Below, piece by piece: positions 21,949 through 30,489 of a stretch of 64,000 nt of DNA. The translations under genes were made by a program, and so were the position numbers. Numbering within the stretch: the first letter of the stretch is position 1; each line of letters opens with the position of its first letter. The stretch lies in contig NZ_JAWJZH010000001.1 in NCBI RefSeq assembly GCF_033063295.1, positions 1,364,001-1,428,000 on the forward strand, read 5' to 3'. The DNA comes from Nitrosomonas sp. Is35. Its GTDB lineage: Bacteria > Pseudomonadota > Gammaproteobacteria > Burkholderiales > Nitrosomonadaceae. The notes beneath the pieces were generated by a model. It had not been told where the DNA came from. It saw nothing but the letters and a program-made list of their open reading frames with translations, and ran no database searches.

Positions 21949-24603
21949 CTATTGTCGTTTTCTCCTAGGTGTAATCGAACTTAATAAAACATTTAGGTTA
22001 TTGTCCGAGAGGCCATCGCGCAAATCCAGAAGCTGGTATTGGCGCAAGAAATTAGGAAGAAGTACAGGTTCTGTGCCAGGCAGCAGTATAGGTATAACTT
22101 TTTGGTTGTGCATCATTCGATTCCGCAACATCGCCATAGTCTCATCCTCTATTCCAAATCCTCCTTGCCACGCTCGTCCAATACAGATAAGGAATGATGT
22201 GGAGGAAGCGATTGCATCCTCGAGAACTTGATGTATTAGATTGCCGGGACGCAGTTCCCATTGATCAAACCATACCCGGATACCCCTTTCTGTGAGTTTT
22301 TCGACAAGTGACCTAACGATCGTTCCGTCATTGTAGCTGTAAGAAATAAAAACATCGAACCTACCCTTACCAGAAACTTCTGCAGCTTCTTCTCTTCGAC
22401 CGCTCTCTTGAAGTATACGTGCTAAACTTCCTCTGATTCGTGTGGCGATTGGACTATCTTCCCGCAAGCTTGGGTGAAGGTTATCGAGAGCGCGGCGTAG
22501 GAGTACTTCGGCTTTTTCAACGCGCCGCTCATCAACCAAGATGTCAGCTAGGTTATTGATCTGTGTGGCGGTTTGAGCAGCTTCCGATCCAAAGACTTCT
22601 ATTGCTACATCAAGTGCACGCTCATGCCATCGAATTGCTTCGTCACTTCGTCCCATCTCCCTGTAGAGATCAGCCAAATCATTGTAGGTCGGTAGGACAG
22701 CACCTTTATTCACACGTGGGGCGGATTCGGATATTTTCAAGGCTCGCTCATAGTAGTGAATTGCGTCGTCCAGACGCCCCATCTCGCGAAAAACTCCAGC
22801 CAGATTATTGTAGGTCTTTATAATTGCGGAATCACCGGGACGCCGGGTCATCTCAGTCAATTTCAAGGCTCGCTCGTACCAGTGAACGGCATCGTTCCGC
22901 CGTCCCATCTCGCGAAAAACTCCGGCAAGATTATTGTAGGTTGCGAGTCTGGCAGAATCACTAGGAGGGCGGTTCATCTCCGTTATTTTTAAGGCTCGTT
23001 CATACCAACAAACGGCATCTTCCCAACGTCCCATTTCGCGGTAAATTCCGGCTAGATTATTGTAAATTGCCAACACTGAAGGATCACTGGGACGGTCAGG
23101 CATCTCTGCCAATTGCAGGGCTTGCTCATACCAGCGAACAGCCTCCTCGTCTCGTCCCATTTCGCGGCAAACTCCGGCTAGGTTATTGTAGACTGCCAGT
23201 ACGGCGGAATCACTAGGATGTCCAACCAATTCTGCGAACTCAAGTGCCCGCCGATACCAACCCAAAGACTCATCCAGGCGTCCCATTTGGCGACAAACAT
23301 TTGCCAGATTGGTGTAGCTTGCCATTTTAGCAGGGAGGTCTGAGTCAGAGTCCGTTTCAACAATCTGCCGATATAGGATCTCAGCCTCGTCCAGACGTCC
23401 CGTAGTCATCAGCAGTTCACCAAGATGATTCATGCTTGATCGAGCTGCTGGATTATTCGGACCAAGAATGTTGACACTCATCTCTAGTGCCTTTCGAAAG
23501 TATGATTCTGCCGAAATGAACCGCTGCTGCCTCAAAAGAGAAACTCCCGCTTCTGTCAGCAATTCAGAAAGCTGGTTCAAATCTCCAAGTTCGCTTTCTA
23601 TGCCCTCCAAAGTATGCGCAATAGCCAGTTCGTCAATTGGCACTGATGCAAGCAGCGAACGCAACTCTGCAATGCTGCCAATACCTCGATCAACGCTTTC
23701 CGGTAAAACAATTTGCTTGGCATCCCGAAAATCACTTACTAGCAATCTAGCAATGTTTTCCAAATAAAAACCAGGAAATTCTGGATCGGAAACTCCCTGC
23801 GTGATGACTGGAAGCGGTTCTCCAAAGCTAAATTTCGTGATGTAAGGAATTTTCGTTAGTTCAAGAATCTGGCGAGGTTTGAGTTCTATTGGCAGCCAAT
23901 CGTCATAAAATGGTTTTAGTTCTTCAGCGAATCTGTCGAGCCAAAACTGTGCCTCATTGACTTCATCTCGTCCATCGAAACGGCCGGGAAGGGGAAGCAC
24001 TGCTAGCGGAGGTCGTGGAATTGATAAATAACGTCTTGCACTTTGAACGCCGTTTGCAACTTGCACACCACGCTCAAAACTCTGTTCGTTCGCCGAGAAA
24101 ACGAGAACCAAGATATCCGGCAAGTAAATCGTACACACTCCACCTGTATCTGTAATTCCAGTTCGGCTGTCTATGAGCACAAATTCATAGTTTTCTTTCC
24201 ATTCATTCCTCCACCGATTCAGAAGGTCGCCACCTGCGTGTTTATCAAAGAAAGTATTCCAGGAAAAGTTGCGAACTCGCTCGACATAGTCGGTCGATTG
24301 ATCGCCGCTTGTTATGAGGTGGATCGGTTCGTGGTCGGAAATTTCTATTTTTGTGATATACGATTCCCATGAAACTGCCTGATTGCCCTCTGCTTTTTCA
24401 AGAAAATGGATCAATCCTTCAAATCCAGGCACTGGATGTTGCAAGTAAGGCTTGAAATAGCGATGCAAGCCAGGAGCTTCCAAATCTCAATCCATCAGAA
24501 GCACACGCTTTCCTCGCTTAGCGAGCAACACCGCAATATTTGCGAGTGCAAAGGTTCGACCAACGCCTCCCTTATACGAATAGAATGTGATGATTCGGCT
24601 CAT
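21949..24603 (-). pseudogene. KGGVGR-type P-loop ATPase with TPR repeats and a C-terminal TIR domain, carrying an in-frame TGA
   Basis: The full reading frame begins at ATG 24603 (MSRIITFYSYKGGVGRTFAL) and is 884 codons, with a single TGA at codon 39 (24487-24489). Relatives have Trp there (LLMD-W-DLEAPGL). After it the frame is open from 24483, where a TTG can serve as a start. Domains are a ParA/MinD-like ATPase with the variant P-loop KGGVGRT (about residues 11-17) and a DSRTG motif (about 145), about seven TPR-like repeats (about 325-730; repeated YNNLAGV.REMGR..DAV.WYERAL units), and a TIR domain (about 740-884, FDVFISYSYND). Translation from the downstream TTG would lack the P-loop. It overlaps the upstream TIR gene by one base (TAATG). 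Similar KGGVGR-TPR-TIR proteins occur in defence and signalling contexts. The reading may be a true nonsense mutation or a sequencing error. Confidence 0.8.
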
Positions 24604-25223
24604 TAAATTGGAAGAACTAGAGAAGGAACAGTTTTTTGAGATTGAATTTGAATTCTAAAAAGACCTTCGAATTGCTCGTGTGCGATCTGCTCCCAAGCAG
24701 AATCAAAAGGGGGTACTGAGGTCAATGCTTTTTCAATCGAAGCGCACAATTTGTTTCTGAGAACGTCAGCTAGTTCTTCCTGCCTTGGGCTATCCGGCCG
24801 CATGAAAGGGTTTGCGAATGCGTAAAGTGACTCTCCTTGCATTGCCTGCACTTCTGGTGGAAAACAGTTACCATCGTCGATCACGACAGGAATAATTAAT
24901 CCCCAAGGGTTCGAGGCATTTCGAAAATTACCTTCTTTCTCTCGATGATTCATCAGTGCAAGTTCTAGTCGACACCAATCGCTTTGGAAATAGTCTCGAC
25001 TAAGCACCGCAACCATGATACGAGACCGCGAGAGGCTCATGGCAAGATGATTTGGCCATGATGCACCATCTTCAATCGTTTCATCAATGAAGACCTTAAC
25101 GTTACCTAATCGAACGCGCAGCAGCGCGGTCAACGCTCGTACGAAATTCTCGCGCGTCCATCGTACCCAATCTATGTCGGACCGCCTATAACTTACGAAA
25201 ATGTCATTCTCATAGTCAATCAT
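24603..25223 (-). CDS. TIR-domain protein
   Basis: The 206-residue protein is nearly all TIR domain. It opens with YENDIFVSYRRSDIDWVRWT and continues with VKVFIDETIEDGASWP, VAVLSRDYFQSDW and CRLELALM. The WCRLE motif carries the glutamate used by NAD-cleaving TIR enzymes. The end (about residues 130-206) has no recognised domain. ATG at 25223 is preferred to a TTG 7 codons upstream. Its stop shares one base with the ATG of the KGGVGR/TPR/TIR gene, so the two are cotranscribed and coupled. The role could be NAD hydrolysis, a nucleotide signal or protein scaffolding; nothing in the sequence decides. Confidence 0.85.
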   Translation of the reverse strand: MIDYENDIFVSYRRSDIDWVRWTRENFVRALTALLRVRLGNVKVFIDETIEDGASWPNHLAMSLSRSRIMVAVLSRDYFQSDWCRLELALMNHREKEGNFRNASNPWGLIIPVVIDDGNCFPPEVQAMQGESLYAFANPFMRPDSPRQEELADVLRNKLCASIEKALTSVPPFDSAWEQIAHEQFEGLFRIQIQSQKTVPSLVLPI

Positions 25224-25256
25224 AATTTTTCTATTAAACTTCAAATTCTTTAAAAA

Positions 25257-26042
25257 ATGAAATCAAAAACTGGAAAGTACCAAAGTGTCCGAGCATTAGT
25301 TGCGCTTTCAGATCAGAAAGCAACTAAAAGAGATGTCTTCAGTTACAGCATGGACTCAAAAACAGGCATATACGCCTATCCGGATGATAGTCATATGTTT
25401 ACCTATAGTGCCATATTGGTTGATGGCAGTCTATTGCCATCGTGGCTTAGTTTTTACCGGGAAACCCTTACATTCAGGGGCGGTACAGGAATTTTGTCGA
25501 TTTGCTGAACGCGCTGGTGACTGCAAAAGATACTGGTAATCTGATCGCTGCGGATATTTTTACTATCGATATCGGTGACTTGGGTATGACGAGCAACGGT
25601 ACATCAGGTTCCGATATGTTGGCTGAAGGTACCGGTAACGATACACTTAACGGCTTAGGCGGTAACGATGTCTATATCTTTGGACGGAATTATGGCATGG
25701 ATACTTTGATCGACCATGACTCTGCGCCGGGTAATTTCGATATCGTGCGATTTCTCCCCGGCATTAGCGCGGATCAGATATGGTTTCAGCGAGCAGGTAA
25801 TAATTTGGAAGCGAGTGTTATAGGGACAACGGATAAAGTAGTGATCAATGATTGGTACCTCGGATCCGCTAATCACATCGAACGATTTAAAACCTCCGAT
25901 GGTCGTGACGTTACGAGACCGGCAGGTGGGTGATCTGGTCAATGCGATGGCAGATTTTGCTTTACCTGACCTGGGAGAAATCATTCTGTCGCCCGATTAC
26001 GCATCGATTCTAAGTTCTACCATTACATCGCACTGGGGTTAA
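25257..26042 (+). pseudogene. C-terminal remnant of an RTX-type calcium-binding protein gene
   Basis: Three reading-frame pieces together resemble the tail of a large RTX protein. First a cadherin/Ig-like segment (FTYSAILVDGSLLPSWLSF), then an RTX nonapeptide stretch (GTSGSDMLAEGTGNDTLNGLGGNDVYIFG), YGMDTLIDHDSAPGNFDIVRF and NHIERFKTSDG, and last QVGDLVNAMADFALP to a TAA at 26040. Frames change near 25500 and near 25908. No signal or intact start is visible. It is the back end of the gene whose front is at 21722-21948; the middle is gone and the TIR pair stands in its place. Confidence 0.65.
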
Positions 26043-26062
26043 TGTCCCCAGCTCCGTTCTAT

Positions 26063-26995
26063 TCAAGAAATGTTTTTCACATTTTTCAAGCACAAATCCC
26101 AATAAGGCATTCCCTCGAACCGCTTAACCAGAAAATCGACGAATGCCCTGACCCGTTGCGAGAGATGGCGGGTTTGCGGATAAATGGCGTATGCGGCAAG
26201 TTGTGAGTAGTGATATTCAGTCAATAGCGGCACCAATGCGCCGCGCTCGATTTCCCGGTATACGATAAAGGACGGCATTAGCACGATGCCCAGTCCGCCG
26301 ACGGCGGCATCGCGAAGAAATTCGCCATTGCTGGCTTTCAGGTAAGGCGTGATGCGGGTTTTGGTTAATTGCCCTGTGGCATCGAATATGTTCCAGTTGT
26401 CGATGTTGCTGATCAGGTTATACACCAGGCAGCGGTGTTTAATGAGCGCTTCCGGCGATTCCGGTTCGCCCATGCGTTCGAGGTAAGCCGGGCTTGCGCA
26501 CATGACGGCTTGAATGGGAGCCAGGCGGCGCGCGATCAGGCTTGAATCGGGCAAGCTGGCGATGCGGATGGCAAGGTCAAAACCATCGGCCAGTAAGTCC
26601 ACATGGCGGTCGTTGAAATCCAGGTCGAATTCGATTTCCGGATGGGTTTGCAAGAACTCGTTAATGGCGGGTCCCAGGTGCATCAAACCAAAGCTCAGTG
26701 GCACCGCTACTTTCAAGCTGCCTTTTAATGCACCATGAAATTGCGAGGTGGCGTGCTCGGCTTCGAGGATGTCGGCCAGAATGCGTACCGATTGCTGATA
26801 AAAAGCACGTCCGCTATCGGTTAGATTCATTTGCCGGGTGGTGCGGTGAAACAATTCCACGCCGAGGTGTTCTTCCAGTTCCTTCAAGCGGCGGCTAACC
26901 ACCGATTTCGCTACATCCATGCGATCGGCAGCGGCGCTGATGCCGCCCGCTTCGACGACGCGCACGAAAGCATTCATATTCTCATATCGATCCAT
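26063..26995 (-). CDS. LysR-family transcriptional regulator
   Basis: The 310-residue protein has an N-terminal winged HTH (NMNAFVRVVEAGGISAAADRMDVAKSVVSRRLKELEEHLG, residues 6-45) and a type-2 periplasmic-binding effector domain. Divergent from pirin and doxX, it probably controls them and itself through the inverted repeat at 27007-27029. The effector is unknown; regulators in this position often respond to quinone-like or flavonoid compounds. Confidence 0.9.
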   Translation of the reverse strand: MDRYENMNAFVRVVEAGGISAAADRMDVAKSVVSRRLKELEEHLGVELFHRTTRQMNLTDSGRAFYQQSVRILADILEAEHATSQFHGALKGSLKVAVPLSFGLMHLGPAINEFLQTHPEIEFDLDFNDRHVDLLADGFDLAIRIASLPDSSLIARRLAPIQAVMCASPAYLERMGEPESPEALIKHRCLVYNLISNIDNWNIFDATGQLTKTRITPYLKASNGEFLRDAAVGGLGIVLMPSFIVYREIERGALVPLLTEYHYSQLAAYAIYPQTRHLSQRVRAFVDFLVKRFEGMPYWDLCLKNVKNIS

Positions 26996-27006
26996 CAGAG
27001 TGTCTC

Positions 27007-27029
27007 ATTGTTGTTTATAACAGAACAAT
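27007..27029. promoter_or_regulatory. Probable LysR-type operator between lysR and pirin
   Basis: ATTGTT-N11-AACAAT is an inverted repeat with the T-N11-A core typical of LysR boxes. It sits 12 bases upstream of the lysR start and about 100 bases upstream of the pirin start. Neighbouring AT-rich sequence could hold the pirin promoter. Confidence 0.5.
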
Positions 27030-27125
27030 CATTTCTCATTATGGTTGTTTATTCTTATTATGACAACGATGATAATGCTCCCTGTCAGCCGATCACAACG
27101 ATGAATCACAATAAAGGAGAAAGTC

Positions 27126-27992
27126 ATGGATACAGTAGTGAATTCTGTACGAATAATCCCGGCAGTGGCCGTGCCGGAAGGAGCCGGAGTGACCGTATAC
27201 CGCACGATTGGATCCCCGGTGCTGCGCGATTACGATCCGTTTTTGCTGTTGGATCACATCAGTAGCGATAAACCGGAAGATTATAAGGCGGGTTTTCCAT
27301 CCCATCCGCACCGCGGATTTACCACATTTACCTATATGGTCGACGGTCATATGGAGCATCAGGACAACATGGGCAATAGCGGTGATTTGGGTCCCGGTTC
27401 CGCGCAATGGATGAAAGCCGCCAGCGGCATTATCCACTCGGAAATGCCGAAGCAGAAGAATGGCTTAATGCGTGGATTCCAGTTGTGGATCAATCTGCCC
27501 GCAGCGCATAAGATGGATCATCCGGAATATCAGGAATATCCTGCGGAAGCTTTTCCTGTGGTGAAAACGCAAGATTATACGGTGAAAGTTTTAATCGGCC
27601 GCTTTGCCGGTACGAATGCGCCGATTACGGATGAGCTGACCGGAGTGTCTTATTATGACGTGCGAGCGCAACCCGGCAAGCATTTTCAACACCGCCTGCC
27701 AGCGGGGAACAATAGCTTTCTCTATGTCTTTGAAGGCGATGGACAGTTGGGTGAGCAACGCGTGCCGTTGCATTCATGGGCGTCACTGGGTGGGGATGAT
27801 GGTTCATTTGACTTCGCTGCCGGGAAAAAGGGCGCGCGCCTGCTGGTTGTCAGCGGCAGGCCGATTGGTGAACCGGTGGCGCGGTATGGTCCGTTTGTCA
27901 TGAATACCCGGGAACAAATCGATCAGGCGATGCAAGATTTTCAGTCCAACAATTTTGTGCGTGATCGTGCATGGATTAAACGCAATCAATAA
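27126..27992 (+). CDS. Pirin-family cupin protein
   Basis: The 288-residue protein is a bicupin of the pirin family; members are Fe-dependent quercetin dioxygenases or redox sensors. The metal site residues lie in FPSHPHRGFTTFTYMVDGHMEHQD (about residues 56-79), and the pirin signature MKAASGIIHSEMP follows near 100. The second cupin covers LPAGNNSFLYVFEG to PLHSWASLG. An AAAGGAGAAAGTC ribosome binding site precedes the ATG. doxX follows 19 bases later, and lysR is divergent. Confidence 0.92.
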   Translation: MDTVVNSVRIIPAVAVPEGAGVTVYRTIGSPVLRDYDPFLLLDHISSDKPEDYKAGFPSHPHRGFTTFTYMVDGHMEHQDNMGNSGDLGPGSAQWMKAASGIIHSEMPKQKNGLMRGFQLWINLPAAHKMDHPEYQEYPAEAFPVVKTQDYTVKVLIGRFAGTNAPITDELTGVSYYDVRAQPGKHFQHRLPAGNNSFLYVFEGDGQLGEQRVPLHSWASLGGDDGSFDFAAGKKGARLLVVSGRPIGEPVARYGPFVMNTREQIDQAMQDFQSNNFVRDRAWIKRNQ

Positions 27993-28011
27993 CACTTTTA
28001 AGGAGATCAGC

Positions 28012-28392
28012 ATGGAAAAAATCAGTCAATTCGTAGCGCGTGTCTTTCTGGGGCAAATTTTTTTACTATCCGGATTTTTTAAAATCAGCGGCTATGAAGG
28101 CACGCAGGGTTATATGGAAGCGATGGGTGTGCCGGGCATGCTGCTGCCGCTGGTGATAGCGCTTGAAATAGGTGGCGGTCTGGCGATTGTGGCGGGATGG
28201 CAGACCCGATGGGTATCGATTGCGCTGGCTGCATTTACGTTGGCGGCCGCGGCAATTTTTCACAGCAATTTATCGGATCAAATGCAGATGATCATGTTCC
28301 TGAAGAATATTGCGATAACCGGCGGATTCATACTACTGGCTGTGCATGGCGCAGGGGGATACAGCCTGGATAATCGTCGGATCAAGTCATAA
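28012..28392 (+). CDS. DoxX-family membrane protein
   Basis: The 126-residue protein has four predicted membrane helices and the DoxX pattern: ARVFLGQIFLLSGFFKISGY, then LEIGGGLAIVAGW, then LKNIAITGGFILLAVHGAG. DoxX proteins are often cotranscribed with pirins and are linked to redox stress. The ATG at 28012 follows AAGGAGATCAGC. The end of a second copy of this gene survives at 30248-30325. Confidence 0.85.
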   Translation: MEKISQFVARVFLGQIFLLSGFFKISGYEGTQGYMEAMGVPGMLLPLVIALEIGGGLAIVAGWQTRWVSIALAAFTLAAAAIFHSNLSDQMQMIMFLKNIAITGGFILLAVHGAGGYSLDNRRIKS

Positions 28393-28619
28393 GAAATGGG
28401 GCGTTTTTTGTTTCCGATAGCTCGAATTCTAATACGATTCTTGTTTGGTTATTCTGGATAGAATTTATATAAAAATCGAATTTACGCTTTATTTTGATTG
28501 TTACAAATTCTATGGATGTTTGGTTGAGCAATTCAATCTGCTGGTTTGGCAGTAAGGTTTTGCATTACACGCAGGTTCGCCAGAGCACATGCTTGGCATA
28601 TTGTGTCAGCTAAGGAGTT

Positions 28620-28726
28620 TCTGAATAATTGTCATTTCGAGCATAACGAGAAATCTGTCATGTTGATTCGCAAAGATTCCTCACTGTGTTCGGAATGACA
28701 AAAATGAGCTAATCAGCGCTTCCCTA
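28620..28726 (+). repeat. Dispersed hairpin repeat, copy 1
   Basis: A 107-base unit beginning TCTGAATAATTGTCATTTCG and ending near TTCCCTA. Its ends pair: TGTCATTtCGAGC...GCGAGAAATCT can fold with AGATTcCTCaCTGTGTTCGgAATGACA. A second copy, about 85 percent identical by eye, lies at 30129-30235 in the same orientation. Such 'TGTCATTTCGAGC...AATGACA' units are common intergenic dispersed repeats in many proteobacteria. Confidence 0.85.
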
Positions 28727-28739
28727 AGGCGCATACAAC

Positions 28740-28931
28740 CTGAAAAGACTACTCAGCTTGTATGTCGCCAGCCAAGTAGCAACGTTGCCATTGGAAGAAT
28801 CACGGCTCGCCGCCACCATAGTCCTCAGAAATGTAGTCGCCTATCTGGAAAATAAGGATATTACCTATATACAACATGAATTCATGATCTTAGTCTTGAT
28901 AGCTGGCATCGTAAAGTTATGTGAACAGTAA
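28740..28931 (+). other. 64-codon open frame without a normal start (possible gene remnant)
   Basis: Open from CTG at 28740 to TAA at 28931, reading KRLLSLYVASQVATLPLEES then RLAATIVLRNVVAYLENKD and FMILVLIAGIVKLCEQ. The amphipathic helical character and lack of low-complexity sequence suggest protein coding, but there is no ATG or GTG or clear ribosome binding site. It is probably the end of a gene cut by the repeat. The rest of the 28393-28988 gap contains only the repeat and AT-rich sequence. Confidence 0.3.
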
Positions 28932-28988
28932 TATGGGCTTTCCATAGCGTTACGAGATTAATTCTGACATCAAACACTAAGGAAAATC

Positions 28989-30116
28989 ATGAACAATAAC
29001 TGCTCAAAACTTAAACGCATTACAATATTTCTCGTTGGTATTTCTGCAGTCTCATTTCCATTTACGTCAAGTGCAGGTTGGTCAATTATGGGGTTAGACA
29101 GGGCAATCGCTTACCCTAACGATATCAACAATTCCGGGCAGGTGGTGGGATCGACTAGGACTAGTATTATCGATGGCAGCAATCATGCTTTCCTCACGGG
29201 TGCGAACGGTGTAGGCATCAACATCCTGGGCACTCTAAGTGGATTATCTAGCATAGCTTATGGCATCAACGATTCTGGGCAGGTGGTGGGTTGGGCTGAG
29301 ATTAAGGATGACGGCACTCACGCTTTCATTACTGGCGCTAATGGTGTCGGCATGACCGATCTGGGCACTTTAGGCGGATCATCTAGCGCTTATGGCATCA
29401 ACGATTCCGGGCAAGTGGCGGGGTGGACTGATGTTAAGAGCGTCGGAACTCACGCTTTCATCACGGGCGCGAACGGTGTCGGGATGACCGATCTGGGCAC
29501 TTTAAGTGGATCAACTAGCATCGCTTATAGCATCAACGATTCCGGGCAGGTGGTTGGGTGGACTGATGTTGAGCGCGGCCACATGCATGCATTCATCACA
29601 GGCGCTAACGGTGTCGGCATGACTGATCTGGGCACTTTAGGTGGATCATTTAGCCATGCTTATGGTATCAACGATTCCGGGCAGGTGGTGGGGAATGCTG
29701 ACACTAACGACGACGGCTACGCTCATGCTTTCATTACGGGTGCAAACGGTGTAGGGATGACCGACCTGGGTACTCTAGGTGGAAATCAGAGCGGTGCTAC
29801 TGGGATAAACGATTCCGGGCAGGTAGTGGGTTGGGCTTTAACTAACAATGGCAGCAATCATGCTTTCCTCTTTAGCGGCGGTGTAATGACCGATCTTTCA
29901 CTATTGGCTCCGGTCGTGGCAGCCGGATGGACTGAACTTCACGCTCAAGCAATCAACGACAATGAACAGATAGTTGGGTGGGGATGGCATAATGGCACGG
30001 AACAAGCATTTTTACTTTCGTTTGGTACACCTCTTCCTATTCCCGAACCAGAAACCTACATCATGTTGCTGGCAGGTTTAGGATTGCTTGGTTTCATGGT
30101 GCGTCGTAGGAAATAA
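28989..30116 (+). CDS. HAF-repeat PEP-CTERM exported protein
   Basis: The 375-residue protein has a signal peptide (ending near SSA-GW), about seven 40-50-residue repeats and a PEP-CTERM sorting tail (PEPETYIMLLAGLGLLGFMVRRRK). The repeats carry HAF (TGANGVGMTDLGTLGG) and the motif INDSGQVVGW, counted seven times with variants. HAF repeats form beta structures on secreted proteins. The PEP-CTERM tail targets the protein to exosortase-dependent processing at the envelope. The repeats are nearly identical at the DNA level, so this gene can expand or contract by recombination. The function is unknown; a role in the extracellular matrix is plausible. Confidence 0.9.
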   Translation: MNNNCSKLKRITIFLVGISAVSFPFTSSAGWSIMGLDRAIAYPNDINNSGQVVGSTRTSIIDGSNHAFLTGANGVGINILGTLSGLSSIAYGINDSGQVVGWAEIKDDGTHAFITGANGVGMTDLGTLGGSSSAYGINDSGQVAGWTDVKSVGTHAFITGANGVGMTDLGTLSGSTSIAYSINDSGQVVGWTDVERGHMHAFITGANGVGMTDLGTLGGSFSHAYGINDSGQVVGNADTNDDGYAHAFITGANGVGMTDLGTLGGNQSGATGINDSGQVVGWALTNNGSNHAFLFSGGVMTDLSLLAPVVAAGWTELHAQAINDNEQIVGWGWHNGTEQAFLLSFGTPLPIPEPETYIMLLAGLGLLGFMVRRRK

Positions 30117-30128
30117 TGCTAAGAGGGC

Positions 30129-30235
30129 TCTGAATAATTGTCATTTCGAGCGTGGCGAGAAATCTATACTGTTGATTCGCAAAGATTCCTCACTGTGTTC
30201 AGCATGACAAAAATGAATTAATCAATGCTTTCCTA
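30129..30235 (+). repeat. Dispersed hairpin repeat, copy 2
   Basis: Direct-orientation copy of the 28620-28726 unit, starting TCTGAATAATTGTCATTTCG and ending TTTCCTA. It begins 12 bases after the HAF gene stop. The two copies bracket a segment of about 1.4 kb holding the HAF gene. Confidence 0.85.
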
Positions 30236-30247
30236 GTTCTGACAAGT

Positions 30248-30325
30248 GAACAACTACTTGATCGTTTTTGTATTATCCATAGCGTGGACGATAACAGTCT
30301 GGATGATCGTAGCAGCAAATCATAA
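30248..30325 (+). pseudogene. 3' end remnant of a doxX-like gene
   Basis: The frame ending at TAA 30323-30325 reads HSVDDNSLDDRSSKS, against HGAGGYSLDNRRIKS at the end of the intact doxX, and the DNA (ACAGTCTGGATGATCGT) matches ACAGCCTGGATAATCGT. Only about 26 codons can be followed. It directly follows repeat copy 2. Confidence 0.5.
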
Positions 30326-30353
30326 ATCCTAGCAATAGTCTTTATCGGTGTTG

Positions 30354-30377
30354 AAGCCCGGTTGCCTGCGCCCGGGT
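30354..30377 (+). terminator. Candidate terminator upstream of sdhC
   Basis: AGCCCGG and CCCGGGT flank a short loop and are followed by TTTTT. It lies about 110 bases before sdhC, after the doxX remnant. Confidence 0.45.
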
Positions 30378-30489
30378 TTTTCATTGGTTATGGCTTGTAT
30401 CATGTGGTATAACAGACTAAACTTGGCTCCGGCAATGGGTGCTTAAATCGAATTTAGGCGACTGAATTTTCTACTTTAGAATCTCCCGC

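Noticed and set aside
22000..24000. Tandem DNA repeats as a satellite in the TPR gene
   Set aside because: The 126-base periodicity comes from the 42-residue TPR units and is explained by coding.
21940..25257. Target-site duplication around the TIR island
   Set aside because: Only A-rich stretches are shared at the two edges (AAAAAAAACT and AAAAAATGA), too weak to call.
28620..30235. Composite transposon made of the two direct hairpin repeats
   Set aside because: The repeats encode no transposase and have no terminal inverted repeat structure of an IS; they are dispersed intergenic units.
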